Source: Saccoglossus kowalevskii (taxonomy: Eukaryota; Hemichordata; Enteropneusta; Harrimaniidae). From it: a stretch of DNA of 44,520 bases. The notes beneath the pieces are model-generated. The model did no database searches. It was not told where the DNA came from and worked only from the letters and a program-made list of their open reading frames with translations. The stretch spans positions 145,746-190,265 of the forward strand of contig NW_003112472.1 of assembly GCF_000003605.2 (NCBI RefSeq), given 5' to 3'. Shown here piece after piece: positions 1 through 12,500 of the stretch. Numbering within the stretch: the stretch's first letter is position 1; every line of letters starts with the position of its first letter. Made by a program: the position numbers and the translations under genes.

Positions 1-656
1 AAAAAGTGATATTTTCAACTTCTTGTTAAAAACCGCATGTCCAATTGCTTTGATATTACATATATAGGTACTACATGTGAACCTCTCTCAGATTTGTACA
101 TTTTGTAATGATATCTTTAATTCTCTAATTTTGGTGAATATTTTTGTCATTTTTGGTAAAAAGTGATATTTTCGACTTCTTGTTGAAAACCGCAAGTCCA
201 ATTGCTTTGGTATTACATATATATGTACTACATGTGGACCTCTCTCAGATTTGTTCATTTCATAATGATATCTTCAATTCTCTAATTTTGGTAAATATTT
301 TTGTCATTTTTGATAAAAAGTGATATTTTCAACTTGTTAAAAACCGCAAGTCCAATTGTTTTGATATTACATATATAGGTACTACATGTGGACCTCTCTC
401 AGATTTGTTCATTTTGTAATGATATCTTTAATTCTCTAATTTTGGTGAATATTTTTGTAATTTTTGGTAAAAAGTGATATTTTCGACTTCTTGTTGAAAA
501 CCGCAAGTCCAATTGCTTTGACATTACATATATAGGTACTACATGTGGACCTCTCTCAGATTTGTTCATTTTCTAATGATATCTTCTGTTCTTTAATTGC
601 CATGTGCATTGCTAACAGAGGAGCTATCTCAGCCGACAGGCTGCTTGTTTTTTTTT
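1..656 (+). repeat. Tandem-repeat element family 1, right part (157-bp unit, 3' hairpin)
   Basis: Four units start near 1, 158, 315 and 469 (periods 157, 157 and 154), each beginning aaaaagtgatatttt and containing ctacatgtggacctctctca. After the last unit comes a unique tail with gctaacagaggagct, then the hairpin CAGCC-GACA-GGCTG (630-643) and CTTGTTTTT. The tail is shared with the copy at 13163-13826, so the right boundary is well supported; the left end is outside the window. No protein is encoded, so it is non-autonomous. Confidence 0.85.
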
Positions 657-3407
657 AACTCTGGGAGCTTTTTAACTTGGTTCTGTGTTTACATGAACTA
701 ACACCACTGGAAAGTGAGAGGGTCTGTTATTTTATGCTTTAAACAACTTTGTCAGACTCAGAACTGTAAAAACATTGTCTTGATATGTCTAGCATGTCTC
801 ACAACAGGCGTCTGTTACCAGTGACCTCACCTAATTAGCACACTGAACAAATGTGATATGAAAGCAGTGATTGGAAGAGCGCCCCCACACGAATATCTTT
901 TGAATTTAGGCTCCTTTTGTTTTTTGTAATACTGTCTAAATTGAACTTGTAGAAATGTTAGTGACTGACCATTTAACTTATTTATTTTATAACTAAACTC
1001 ATAGTTGAATGAATGAATGTGTCAGTCCAGATAACACTAGTCTTATACAAATTTGGAAGCTATAGAAAAGTAAGGAATATAACTGTTAAAACAAATTGTG
1101 TGTTTTGGGGAGATGGCTGGTTGGTTAATATAAATATATATTCAAAGTAAAAATAAAGAATTTACAGTACTATTTTCACCTGATGCAGCATGTTCAAATA
1201 TAAATGAAAACTGATCTAAATAAATAAAGTGTTCTCATGGATTAAACACTTATCCATTACAATACCATATTTGCCCTATTAAAAATCCATGCGTTTAAGT
1301 AAATCACAGATACATGTAATAATAATAACAACTTACATTGTTTCTATCAGTTTACTGTAAAATACTAAGATACTTTATTTTAGCTGGAATTAATTTTTGC
1401 TGAAAAGAATTTTTACGAGTTGAATGTAAAATATAGGAAAAAAGGTATATTCGCTGGATTTTATATTCACTGAAAACAGCGAAAATTATTTCCAAGCGAA
1501 ATTAGTGTATTTTACAGTTTAGCAACAAAGTTGAAATACAAACAACAAATAATGATTTAAAAAAAAATATGTACCGGGTATCTATGGTCAGAGAAAGGCA
1601 TATTTCAAAGAATTAGCATTCACACCAACTTTGGTGTGAATTCCCTTACATTTCCCTTAAAACATCAGTCAATGCTTCACTGTTTGATTTCACTTGGTAC
1701 TCAACAATATCAATAAAATATCCTGTGGAAGTTAATCTAAAATGTACACATGAAACCAATTGAAAAAACAAATAATTGAGTTACATGATGACGAAAAATC
1801 AGGCTTTTGAAAAGTTTTGTTTTTTACTCTGATCCGCTAAGACTCTTACATAGCTGTACAAGTTGTGTTTGCTAAATTGGAACCTCAATGCAGACTATAG
1901 CAATTACTATTCATAGCTATTCAATAGTTACACTCAATACTCAATACATAGCTACTTGTGAATCTATCAACTCACTAGGTTCCTTTGTTCTGCTGAAGAA
2001 CAAAATAGACAAAAGGCAGTTTGTAACAATGGAATCAGCACCCTATTGTTGTTGTTTCTTGTTTTGTTTCTTTGTTGACAAGTTGGTACTTCCCAGTGAC
2101 AAATCAGTCAATTAGATCTGACTAATATGATCACGTTGTTTCATCGACATCCAATATCTGTGTCTTCTCATCACTAGTAAATGGTTTGTCCCAAATAGTG
2201 GCAGAAGTCTCCTTTACTGAGGATTGCGAGTTGAGGTTGTGATTTCTGTTCTCTGCTTTTGTGGGAATGATTTTTCACCTCCACACATTATTGAAAACTT
2301 TTTTTTTCTTACTACTACTCATTAAATTTCTAACTATACAAATAGTTTGTGAGAAAGTGTCTTTTGAGTGCAGTGTCAACTTTTTTCAACATTCATAAAA
2401 TGAAAATGTGGATTTTGATCAAGCTCTGTAACTACCGGGGTAATAGAAAATACATGAAATTGTGCAAATTCTGCAATAAAATTAAACTTTTTAATACTTT
2501 TAATTTGAAAATGAAGTGAAATGCCAAACCCAGTGAGATAATATTAAACTCTACAAAAATGTATGAAGTTATGTCTTTCATGAAACTAATTAATTAAAAG
2601 AAAATTGCTTTTAAAACAACAAGAGAGAAAAGTAAAATAATAAATATAAAAATTTATTTGAGTTCCCTGTGTTTATTATTGTCTGAGAGACATGGTTACT
2701 ATTAAGGAACGGTGACTAATGCAACAAGAACATTGTGTGTATGGTGTTGTTATCTGCACCTTCATCTACCTTAAAAAGACATGGGAAAAAAATAGATTTA
2801 GAAGGTTTTTCGCAAAGCATCAAACAACAAAATTGAGCATTTAGTGTGAAATCACTTCACCCCATGACAACTGAGAGGGCCCGTGACAAAGGAGTAAATA
2901 ATGGACACGTTGGTTAGAGTTTGGTGGAATTGTTACTTTAACCTGCGTGTGAATGGTTTTATTTACACGGTTCAATGATATCTATACATGTGTTTTCAGA
3001 ATTGAATTAGAATTACCACTATAAGCTGAATTTCTTAAGTTAAAATAAAATATTAGCTCTGTGACTATGTATCTCTTGTTGCTTTCTGGCTTTTGTTCAC
3101 AGTTGAGTTTAATAGATTATCCTTAGGTACATGAAGATGCTGCTCACCCCTCTACATATAATGGTATGTTCCGTGAGCTTTGCACCAATGAGACATAAAA
3201 GATGAGTTTTTCATTGCCCAGAAGCCATCTCTTTTCAGTAGCAAGGTTTGGATTGTTTAGTAATAGCTTTATACATGTGGCGTACATTCAGGGCAGTAAT
3301 CAGTCACGCTACTGAACTCTCAGGGAAACTTTCCAATGCACAGTCAAGCAGACCTTCTCAGGCTTGTAAGCTCAGGGAGAAATTACTAGCAGCAGTCGTC
3401 ATGAACA
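657..3407. other. Upstream region of the ARHGAP29-like gene
   Basis: No convincing exon. Contains one palindromic repeat (1353-1520) and otherwise AT-rich unique sequence. The promoter and any 5' UTR exon of the ARHGAP29-like gene should lie here, but I see no clear TATA box or initiator. Confidence 0.5.
1353..1520. mobile_element. MITE-like palindromic repeat, copy 1
   Basis: Starts TACTGTAAAATAC, then tactttattttagctggaa, and ends gtattttacagtt, so the ends are inverted copies. The same terminal sequence recurs at 12777-12925, 20444-20600, 30357-30524 and 39537-39740. Flanking TA would suit a Tc1/mariner-type element. Confidence 0.75.
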
Positions 3408-3424
3408 ATGTCCGGAGACTCTGA
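3401..3424 (+). promoter_or_regulatory. Overlapping out-of-frame upstream ORF at the ARHGAP29-like start
   Basis: An ATG at 3401, 7 nt before the main ATG and with G at -3, opens a 7-codon frame that ends at TGA 3422-3424, inside the coding sequence. If transcribed, it would compete with the main start by leaky scanning. Function is inference. Confidence 0.4.
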
Positions 3425-3573
3425 CCTTGTTATTGTGGAGGTATCTGAGGATGCAAACCACAATTACCTCAATACGAGTCGACGAAAGGATATCGAATTC
3501 TGGTCAGAGGATGAGGAAGAAGAAGATGATATGGTTTTCACTAAGTCAAAATTATCACAGTGTTATCTGTGCG
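3408..3573 (+). CDS. ARHGAP29: ARHGAP29-like exon 1 (start codon)
   Basis: Encodes residues 1-55, starting MSGDSDLVIVEV and including an acidic run (EDEEEEDD). The ATG at 3408 has A at -3, and an in-frame TGA at 3402-3404 two codons upstream, so no longer N-terminus is possible unless an acceptor lies in the 3 bases between. The exon ends TGC G|gtaggt (phase 1), which joins the next exon in frame. It sits 11 kb from exon 2, and the N-terminal sequence is not conserved enough for me to recognise. Its membership therefore rests on phase, strand and the absence of any other candidate. Confidence 0.72.
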
Positions 3574-6500
3574 GTAGGTTATATTGGCATTCCGCCAGTT
3601 TTGTTTATTTTTTATTTTCTTTCCCTCACATTGGTCAGTGAAAGTATTGATAAGTGTTATAACTATGAAATGATTTGTATTTCTACATTATGTGTCTTTT
3701 TATACTCGCTATTGTGGTGGTTGTTGCAGCTTATCCCAACTCACATTAGAGGTGAAAAATTGTGTCAAATTCTTTAGCAGGATTATTTTAAATAAATCCC
3801 ACAGCTGTTCCATTTGTAAAAAAAAAAAAAAAACTTGCTCATTCCGAGAGTGATTGTGTACAGGTATATTGCCAAAATTGTTTTTATTTACCTTTTTTAT
3901 CAATAAAAACTAGACATTAAATTTGAATTTTTGCATTGATGTTTTCCGAAAAGTTAGTCAGGAACAGTGATCAGTTTATGTATGTATTTTTCTGCGGTAA
4001 GACAGTTAATGTGATACTAATACTAAACTGTATGCATAAAGACATTGTCAAAGCTTAGTTGAAACACATGTTGTTTTTAATCCATTGATTTTGGCTAATA
4101 ATTAGTTCCCCACGAGTAATTATATTCAATTCATATACCATCACTATTCATTTTTGCTTATTTTTTAAAATCAAAGAATCGTTTTCAATCAATACTAAAT
4201 GAAACTACTCGGTGAAATGAATAAAAGTAACTTTTGTTTATGTCTTGATGCTGTGAATTAGCTAAACAACAGTGATTATACACATGTCCTGCTACGACCC
4301 TGTGTCAACTCTGTATCCCCCCTCACCATATGTTCCTACCCGGTATATATGTGCTAGCCAACAGTCTATTACTCCGCTGTCATGCTACAGTTGGTTTTGT
4401 TTGACATTTTATGTCCTACAGCTAAGCATATGTATTCGTCATAATACCTGAACTCTGGGTCTTAAAGGATTGTCCCATTAAAGCTGCTAATGTCTTGAAG
4501 CAGGTGCCAACGATTATCAATAGCCAGGTTTTATTTCTTCATGCATTTCACTGATTTGACATTCGTGTCCATTCACTGAGACCAAGCAAATTAATGACTA
4601 TAGCAATGAGAGATTTATCTGATATGTGTACACATAATTTGTGTTCGTCCAAAGTGGACATTGTTGTATATTGGATTTACAATTAGTTTACTAGAGTATG
4701 AATGATTTGTTACTGGAAAAAAAAAATCAATTCATAATACACTGGCTACATATGAGAGGGACGGTGTAGTTTATCCATATAAAAGAAAGAAACAACTCTC
4801 ATGATATGGAGATAAGGTCGGATGAGGTCTTGGACAAATTCGTGATTAATTATTAGTATGGATAAAGTGCTGTGTATGTCTTTATCTCATGTAGTCGGTT
4901 GTTTTTGTTATAAAAGTAAAAAATGTACAGTTATTTGATGCTGGTTATTTGTTTATTTCAATACATTTTGTGCAACAGGTGTTGGTTTTAAACTTAAAGT
5001 TGTGAATAATCCTGATTATAAAATAAAAAAAAGTGGAGAAAAAATGTAATTTACCGTAATACTGTTCATTCACGGAGATGCTAAAATTGTGATACCGCAA
5101 TTGTTAAACCACTCTAAAACTCAATGCACTTGCTTATATTGATAAACCTCCTGTAATCTAGGCTTTGGATTCACAGCATCAGTTCATTGTGTGTTCAGTT
5201 TAGACAGGTGAGGTTGTTTCTGTACGAGTTCATCAGTGTATCAGTTCATTGTGTGTTCAGTTTAGACAGGTGAGGTTGTTTCTGTACGAGTTCATCAGTG
5301 TATCAGTTCATTGTGTGTTCAGTTTAGACAGGTGAGGTTGTTTCTGTACGAGTTCATCAGTGTATCAGTTCATTGTGTGTTCAGTTTAGACAGGTGAGGT
5401 TGTTTCTGTACGAGTTCATCAGTGTATCAGTTCATTGTGTGTTCAGTTTAGACAGATGAGGTTGTTTCTGTACAAGTTCATCAGTGTATCAGTTCATTTA
5501 GGTTTTTGGTTTAAGCAGATTGTGTAATTTTGTAAATTATTTTCCTAGGTCTGCATGGAATATATATAGTCAGGATTCTAACACCTAAGTGACTTTTATT
5601 TTTCTATGTATGCCAACTGAATTCTGTTATACCAGTTAGTTATGTGAAAATCAGATGAACCATGTTGTTACAGGCACATTGTAACACTCTCTATCTAATA
5701 TATATATACGTTTGAGTTCTTTCTTCTGTAATAGTAAAAAGTTGTGTACATTCAGTAAAGAAATCATCACAATGGAATACCCCATTGAGATTACTTACAT
5801 GCCATTGTATTGCTTGTAATGACGTCGTTGAATAAACTGGATTTAACCCTTCCTTCATGTCTTGGTTTCAATGTACAAGCAATTTCATGCAACCGTTTAA
5901 GATCACAACAACCTCTTATAAGGCTCTTTAGATTGACATTTCTGTTTTCCAGATCTCTAAAGTGTTTTCTTTTGCTTTTCGGAATGTTAAATCAGTCTAG
6001 GTATTGTCTGTTTTCCTGTGCGTCATTTCTGGGGACATCTCCATTTTAGTATCACTGTTCTACATAATAATTCATTCCACTTGCATAGGTACCTGACTAC
6101 AATGCTAATTACATTGGTATTGTTTTGTTTACTGGATCACAGTGGCCATAAAGATCGCAGTGTGATAAATGTCTTTTAATTACCTGTTTTAATTGTACTT
6201 TGATTGCCCAGCTTCTGATAATTGTGGCTAGAAACAAAAACTAACATAAGCCCTTTAGCTTGGGAATGCTATGTTACATGTAAATTAATGGTAGCAAACA
6301 GTGTATAGGTATGGTAAATATCTTATTTTCGCTTAGAATTTATTTTCGCTGAAAGGATGATTCAGTGAAAATAAAATTTAGCGTTCAACTCATAAAAAAT
6401 CAGTGGAAATAAACTTCATACAAAAGACCCAAAATGTTTTTTCAGCAAAAATTAATTCCAGCTAAGGATGTATGTGTAAATCTTTGCTTTGTAATGTGTA

Positions 6501-9500
6501 GGTCTCAAAATAAAAGTGGAAATGTTTGTGTTTCTAAACTGAAATGTGATTTCGTCCAACTTGCACAATGGTGTCATGTTCACTTCAGTATAAAACAACA
6601 TCTTCTACTTTATATTACTGATTTTTAACAATTTTTAAAAATGACAATAGAGAAAAATAGCAAAACAGAATGCAAAGCAGTTTCTTGGCACAAAACAATT
6701 ACATGTAATATCTGAATAATGTATTTCTCTCATGTCCATTCCCAGGTAATGTCACTTTCAATAAAAGCATTACCATTTTCATATATATTAATGCCTCTGA
6801 TTTGTAACATGTGTTTGGTATTGTTTTAATAAAGCAGGAAAAACTAAAATCAGTTTTTATGAAAACTACTGATGGTTCAGTTTATGAGAATACATATTAC
6901 ATATATAAAATAAAAAAAAACTGTTTATAAGTTATTTTTAGTTTTGAGAAAATCAAATACCTATACTAGTGCAAATTTACCTGGGTCTCTTGCATGTAAG
7001 TCGAGAATTTGTGTGACTTATATAAAATTTCGGCCTCACATGATCAACATATTGCTAATTTTTCAGCAACGAAAATTAATTATGAGTAAGATTCGTTACA
7101 TAGAACAGGTTAATGACCATCAGTGAATACCTCACAGGAGTCAATTTACAAATATACCCTTTGTTGGTGAATGACTTCCATCCTTGACAATAATTTTGTT
7201 TTCATTTTAGTCAGCCATGCAAAAGAGTTAAAGCAAAGCCTTCCTTCTATTGTTATTTGTATTTCACTTCAACATTATATACTCTACAACTAGTTTGCAC
7301 TGCAACAATTTTCAAACCAAATTTGGACTGAAAACATAAATATATGGCAACCTGTTTTACTGTGTCTGTTTGTAGTAACCCAGTGTTTTATTGATATTTG
7401 TAGTGTAAGAAAAAAAAAATGTTTGGCCTTCTTCTCAAGGGACTGGATAAGAGCAGTTGTATCCCAGCAACGCTTGGCAGTGAGCCAGAGTACAAATAGA
7501 GGGGGGGGGGTGTTCTTGTAATATTTGTCCTTAGAAGTTTGTTGCTTGAAGAAGCAGAATAATATAAACTAAAAGTCTTACTATAATTGTATATTATAAA
7601 TAATTTATGGTTCATTGTGATGCAGCCATTGAAAATGAAAGTAAACTGTACATCATCCACTTATTTCTAAGTTATCCATTGCACCCGGCCTATGGAACCA
7701 ATTTGGGAAAATCTGACAAGTTGTACCCCTGTGATATTTCTTCAATGTACAAAACTCAGGCAAAAATAGAAGACGCGCATCTGTGCAGTTAGAAGTAGAT
7801 TAAAAAATTTTTTTTTATTCTTTGCTGCTATCTACTGATCTAGTGTATTTCTGAAGATGCAATAAAGTTATTGTAATTACAAGTTTAACTGACTACCAAC
7901 CAAATCCTTGTTAATAATTTACCAGAAACTGTCCAGAAACAGAACAGCATTTATTGTCAAACTTGGTACTTTGCAAGGGTTTGCTGAAAAAATAAATAAA
8001 TAAGACACCTTTTCTGTTCTCTGCACCAATGTAAATAGTACACATCCGACACAGAGCTGACCACCGAGTCGACAAAACTGGTGGTCCACAAGCTCCCTAA
8101 TTTAATGCGCTCTCACATGTACTTGATGCATTTCCATTTGTTAGAGTCCAAAACGGGCTCCTATTTATGGTAGTAAGTAATACACCAGTCATTAAAACGA
8201 TCCACTACGCTAAGAATATCCTCCGTAGTAATGAAAATCTTTTGTACTTTTAATGTTGCTAACCTTTTAAGTTTTATGGTTGAAGGAATCTTTTCTCCTA
8301 AGTTTCATCTAATAAGTCAGGGTTCAATGTTTCTTTTAGGTGAGGTCTCTTGTTGAATGGAAACCAAATGTTTTTATTTTTGGTTACAGCTATAAATGTC
8401 ACTCTGTTTCCTTTTCCTGACAACATGTACCAGGACAGTGGATTTGTTTGTGTTATTTTTCAGAGAGAATAAAGTATTTTACTTTTCACTTTTCTATTTT
8501 CGATGAAAGGATAAATCTGTGAAAATCCGGTGAAAATATCTATTTTTCTATGTTCAACTCATCAAAACTCAGCGAAAATAAAATGTATGAATGTTACTCA
8601 GTTATTATAAAATGAAGTAATAGTTTTAATACAATAATACAACCTGGACATGCTTACAGTTTGTTTGTTTTTTGAAAATTTCATAAAACTACAAACAATA
8701 TTTTTTTTTTTTTCTTGAGTATTTTTATGAAAATTGTATTTCATTGTATTTGTTACAATTTATCATTAATTACCGAAAAAGTATGCAAAATAATTTGTGC
8801 AATCTAGAGATCTAAATTATCTAATTGCGATCTTCAAGCAGTAGAATTTAGTGGTTCAGTTATTTTCTTTTTCTGATGTCCAAAATGAATCGTCTACGGT
8901 CTGCTTGTTGGCTGCAGTTAAGGTATGCCACAATCCAAGATAATAAACTGTGGTATGTGCTTTGCTTCTGCAGCAAGATGAATGAACCCCCTCCCCGACT
9001 CTATTGTGCTGAACTATTTGTAATTCAATTTCATGGTTACATTTTGTTATATCATTTAGTGGGTATTAAAAGTATCGCATGGAATGTAGTTTGATCATTT
9101 CTTTAGAATTTTCATATCATTAATCTTGTGTTCAATCATTAATGATGTCATTTAGTGGGACATTTACATTTGATATTGGTATGAGGTTATTGATCAATGT
9201 TATACCAATGTTTGCTTGCTATTTGGAGTAGTGTTTGGTGAACAAAATATCAATGGAATATGCCCTCCAGTAAAGTGAAATCTTGAATAAGGATTGAAAT
9301 CAAAGAAAATGTTACGGGTCATTGAACGCAGTATTGAACAAGTTTTTTTTTCAACCATCCAATTCGTCTCCTGACCTTAATACAAATGCAAGTCGTTAAA
9401 AATGTTTCGATGTGTTCTCTGATTTGTACAAGATTTGCTAATGATTTAAATAAACGAGTGATTTGATGATTAAGATAATTGATTCAGATAAAGATAATTG

Positions 9501-12500
9501 TTGCTTTGATGATAAGCATATTTACTTCAACTTTTTGTGTCCTATTACACTGGCATAACGGAAAAGATGTGAACGTGTTATCCCCATGTGTATTAATAGA
9601 GGCTTAAATCACATCACAGCTCTCGGAAAGACAGCAGCGACAAGATTTCAGTATTTCTGAGTGCTCCGTGTGGCGTGATAATCAGAATGCATGGAGTACT
9701 TAATCTTGAATATAAAAAGAAAACAATTTTGATGTAACTATTATGTATAGTTTATGTTGGCATAAAAACAGATGTGAACCAGCAATACTGGTCATCAATG
9801 CCATCATTTGGTGACAAATTTTATAAAAGGTTTATAAGTGAATTTGAGTCCTGAACTGCATTTGATTGGCATGATCAATTGTATTCCCACTTACTGTGTT
9901 CACATATTACATTGCCACATTATGTGTTTAGGTTGAAATATCATCCTGTATACATTGTTAAACTTGAGAACTTTTATTCATATGACATTTAATATGACCA
10001 ATATTGATGCTTGATTGCATTGAATACATTAATAAATGAAATAGTGGACAAAAGACAGATATATCGTCAACCGAATCATTCCCTGTCTGTGGATCAGCAC
10101 CATTGTATGCATTGAGATCTTTATCTTTTTAATTACTATGCAGAACTTGTCCTAGCTGGGGTAACCTTCTTTGGTATTAAAGAAGTTGAGGTTTAGTAAG
10201 AGTGAATGATGAAGATGATGAAATGATTCTTAAATTTTCTTAGCATTACACTGAATTTCACATGGGCATGGAATTTATTCCAGAATACCTTTGCATTACA
10301 TTAAAACCAGAATTACCCATTCAAAAGGGCCGACTGGTGGCCATAAATCTCTAAATCATTTCCTCCAGTCATGCAATTGATCAAGTTATTTTTAATACAC
10401 TATTTGAAATTTATAAAAGTTTTATAGATGTTTGATATGAAAACTGTTACCGGTAATGCCTTTAAGTTAGTGAAACTCGACGTACAACTTTCGCTACTGG
10501 TAGAACTAAATATTTTGTCATGAGTTGTTTTTCTGCTGCATGATTCGGGTCAATGAAATCTGTGAAAACTAAATGTTTATTACATGTATATATGTATCCC
10601 GGAATTTTCTCTGTCTGGCAACCATCACTGGCGGTAACAAAAGCCAAAACTCACGGGAAACTGTGAATCTCTTCTGAACAGTGTAATGAGATTACCCCTA
10701 CATGTATAACATATATCAATTTGGTTGCTCAGGATTACTTTAAAGTTGAGTTTGTGTTAGTTTCTTGACTTTAGCTGTTTTCACTGGCTTATCGACAGCG
10801 GCTCACGTATAGCCCATAGAAATACAAGTTACAGTGGTGTGCGTCTAAGCAACATAGAACATTCTGTGACATAGCTCCGCCCCTGAGAATATGCCGCTGT
10901 TCATGTTTGCTGTGCTTCGTTACCGATACTCATTAGACAATCCTGGGGGAAAACTAAAAATCATTGTTCCTGGTACAAATAATAATACTTCAACATAGTT
11001 TGCATGTTTACTGTGAATGTTCTATACATTCTATTGAAAAGTTTGTTTCATCATTGATCAGCCTGTTTTGTACAATACACCCCAAGGCACACATCTGCTG
11101 GTTCTTTCTTTTATTTAGGTCAAATCTTGCATTCAAAGAAATGGCAACAGTTGGTTGAAAATATTCATTATCCTCTTCATTATGAGTACATATTTAGTGT
11201 TAAATATTGATATTTAGAAACACTGTTTCCTGTTCAGATCATTCCAATAGTTTAATATTTTGTAGACCTAAAGACTATTAGAAAATCTAGAAGGCGTGGT
11301 GGTAGAAAAACTTTTTTTTTGTTTACTTAGTTTTGAGATAAGCATAGGGATGATGTTGCAATAAATGTTTTTTTTGTTGTTGTTTTTTGCGGAAATGTCT
11401 CTATCATATGTTTTTTATTTTATTTTACGGTATATACATATAGAATATATGTTCACAAAAATGTCCTGCACTTTTTTCACCCCTAGTGTGGTGAATCCTT
11501 TCTAACATGCATGTCAGTAGGGTAATTTGAACAAAGGTACTCACTTCACTCTGGTTATAATGGCTATGACAGTGAACGGTTTACACATGTCTGTTTTACA
11601 CTTCTATCATCACAAATCCCTCAGTTGTAGGGATTTAAAATTATCATGGTGTGGTCACATAACAGAATAAGCTTATTTTTTGAAGTATACCGACATTTTA
11701 GTAGTACACTTCATTAATTTACACATGCTTTGCTGGTTCACACACATTCAGACCAGGCGGTGAGCCGTGATGGAGGGAGAAACGTCAGAGTTCGAGGGAC
11801 AGTGCTGCAAGGTTTATTAATGGCTTTTAACTATATACTTGCTTTCAAAGTAATAATTAATCAAAGAATCATGTATGTTTGTTCTGTAAGTTTTTACCGT
11901 GACGATCCACCCAGAAAATCACCTTCCACCCATCGACACCCCCAGATTCAGCCAGAAACAAAGTAACACAAACCCATGACAAGATTTGCTTCTCACCTCT
12001 CAACACAGATTCAGTCTGACGAATTGAAATACACAAAACCATAACTATCATTCCTTCCTTTTGACTAAATGTACAAACAAATCGTTTTTTCAAAACGTAC
12101 CCTATTGCCATTCATCAGTGATGGCCGGTCTCGTTCATTACAAACATTAAAATATTTCATTTTAGGGGCATTATTCAAGAAACACAACGTTATAAACTTC
12201 ACCCATGATTCAACCTAATATGTCCCTTTATCTAGACATGTGTTAAATAAAGTTGAAGTAGTTTCTGGAGTTCGTGTTTGGGCGTAAGTACATCTATGAT
12301 TTACAGACCTGTAAGTACCTGGTTGCTAGTACGATCTATAAAAGTGCACAATATACTCATAGGACGATTGCTTGATTTGTCCTCATCCTTGAGTACAGTC
12401 AACAATGGTGTCATTGAGTCAATGCATTATTAACACCCCATAGCATCCTATTAAAAATACGCCACTATTGTTCTATGTATCTCCGCTATACTATAGCATT

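Noticed and set aside
1-600. Regular repeats that might suggest a CRISPR array
   Set aside because: Units are long direct repeats without unique spacers, in an intron-rich animal genome, and they belong to a transposable-element family.
7388-7792. Overlapping 60-90 codon frames on both strands in intron 1
   Set aside because: No family similarity, homopolymer-driven, no splice context.
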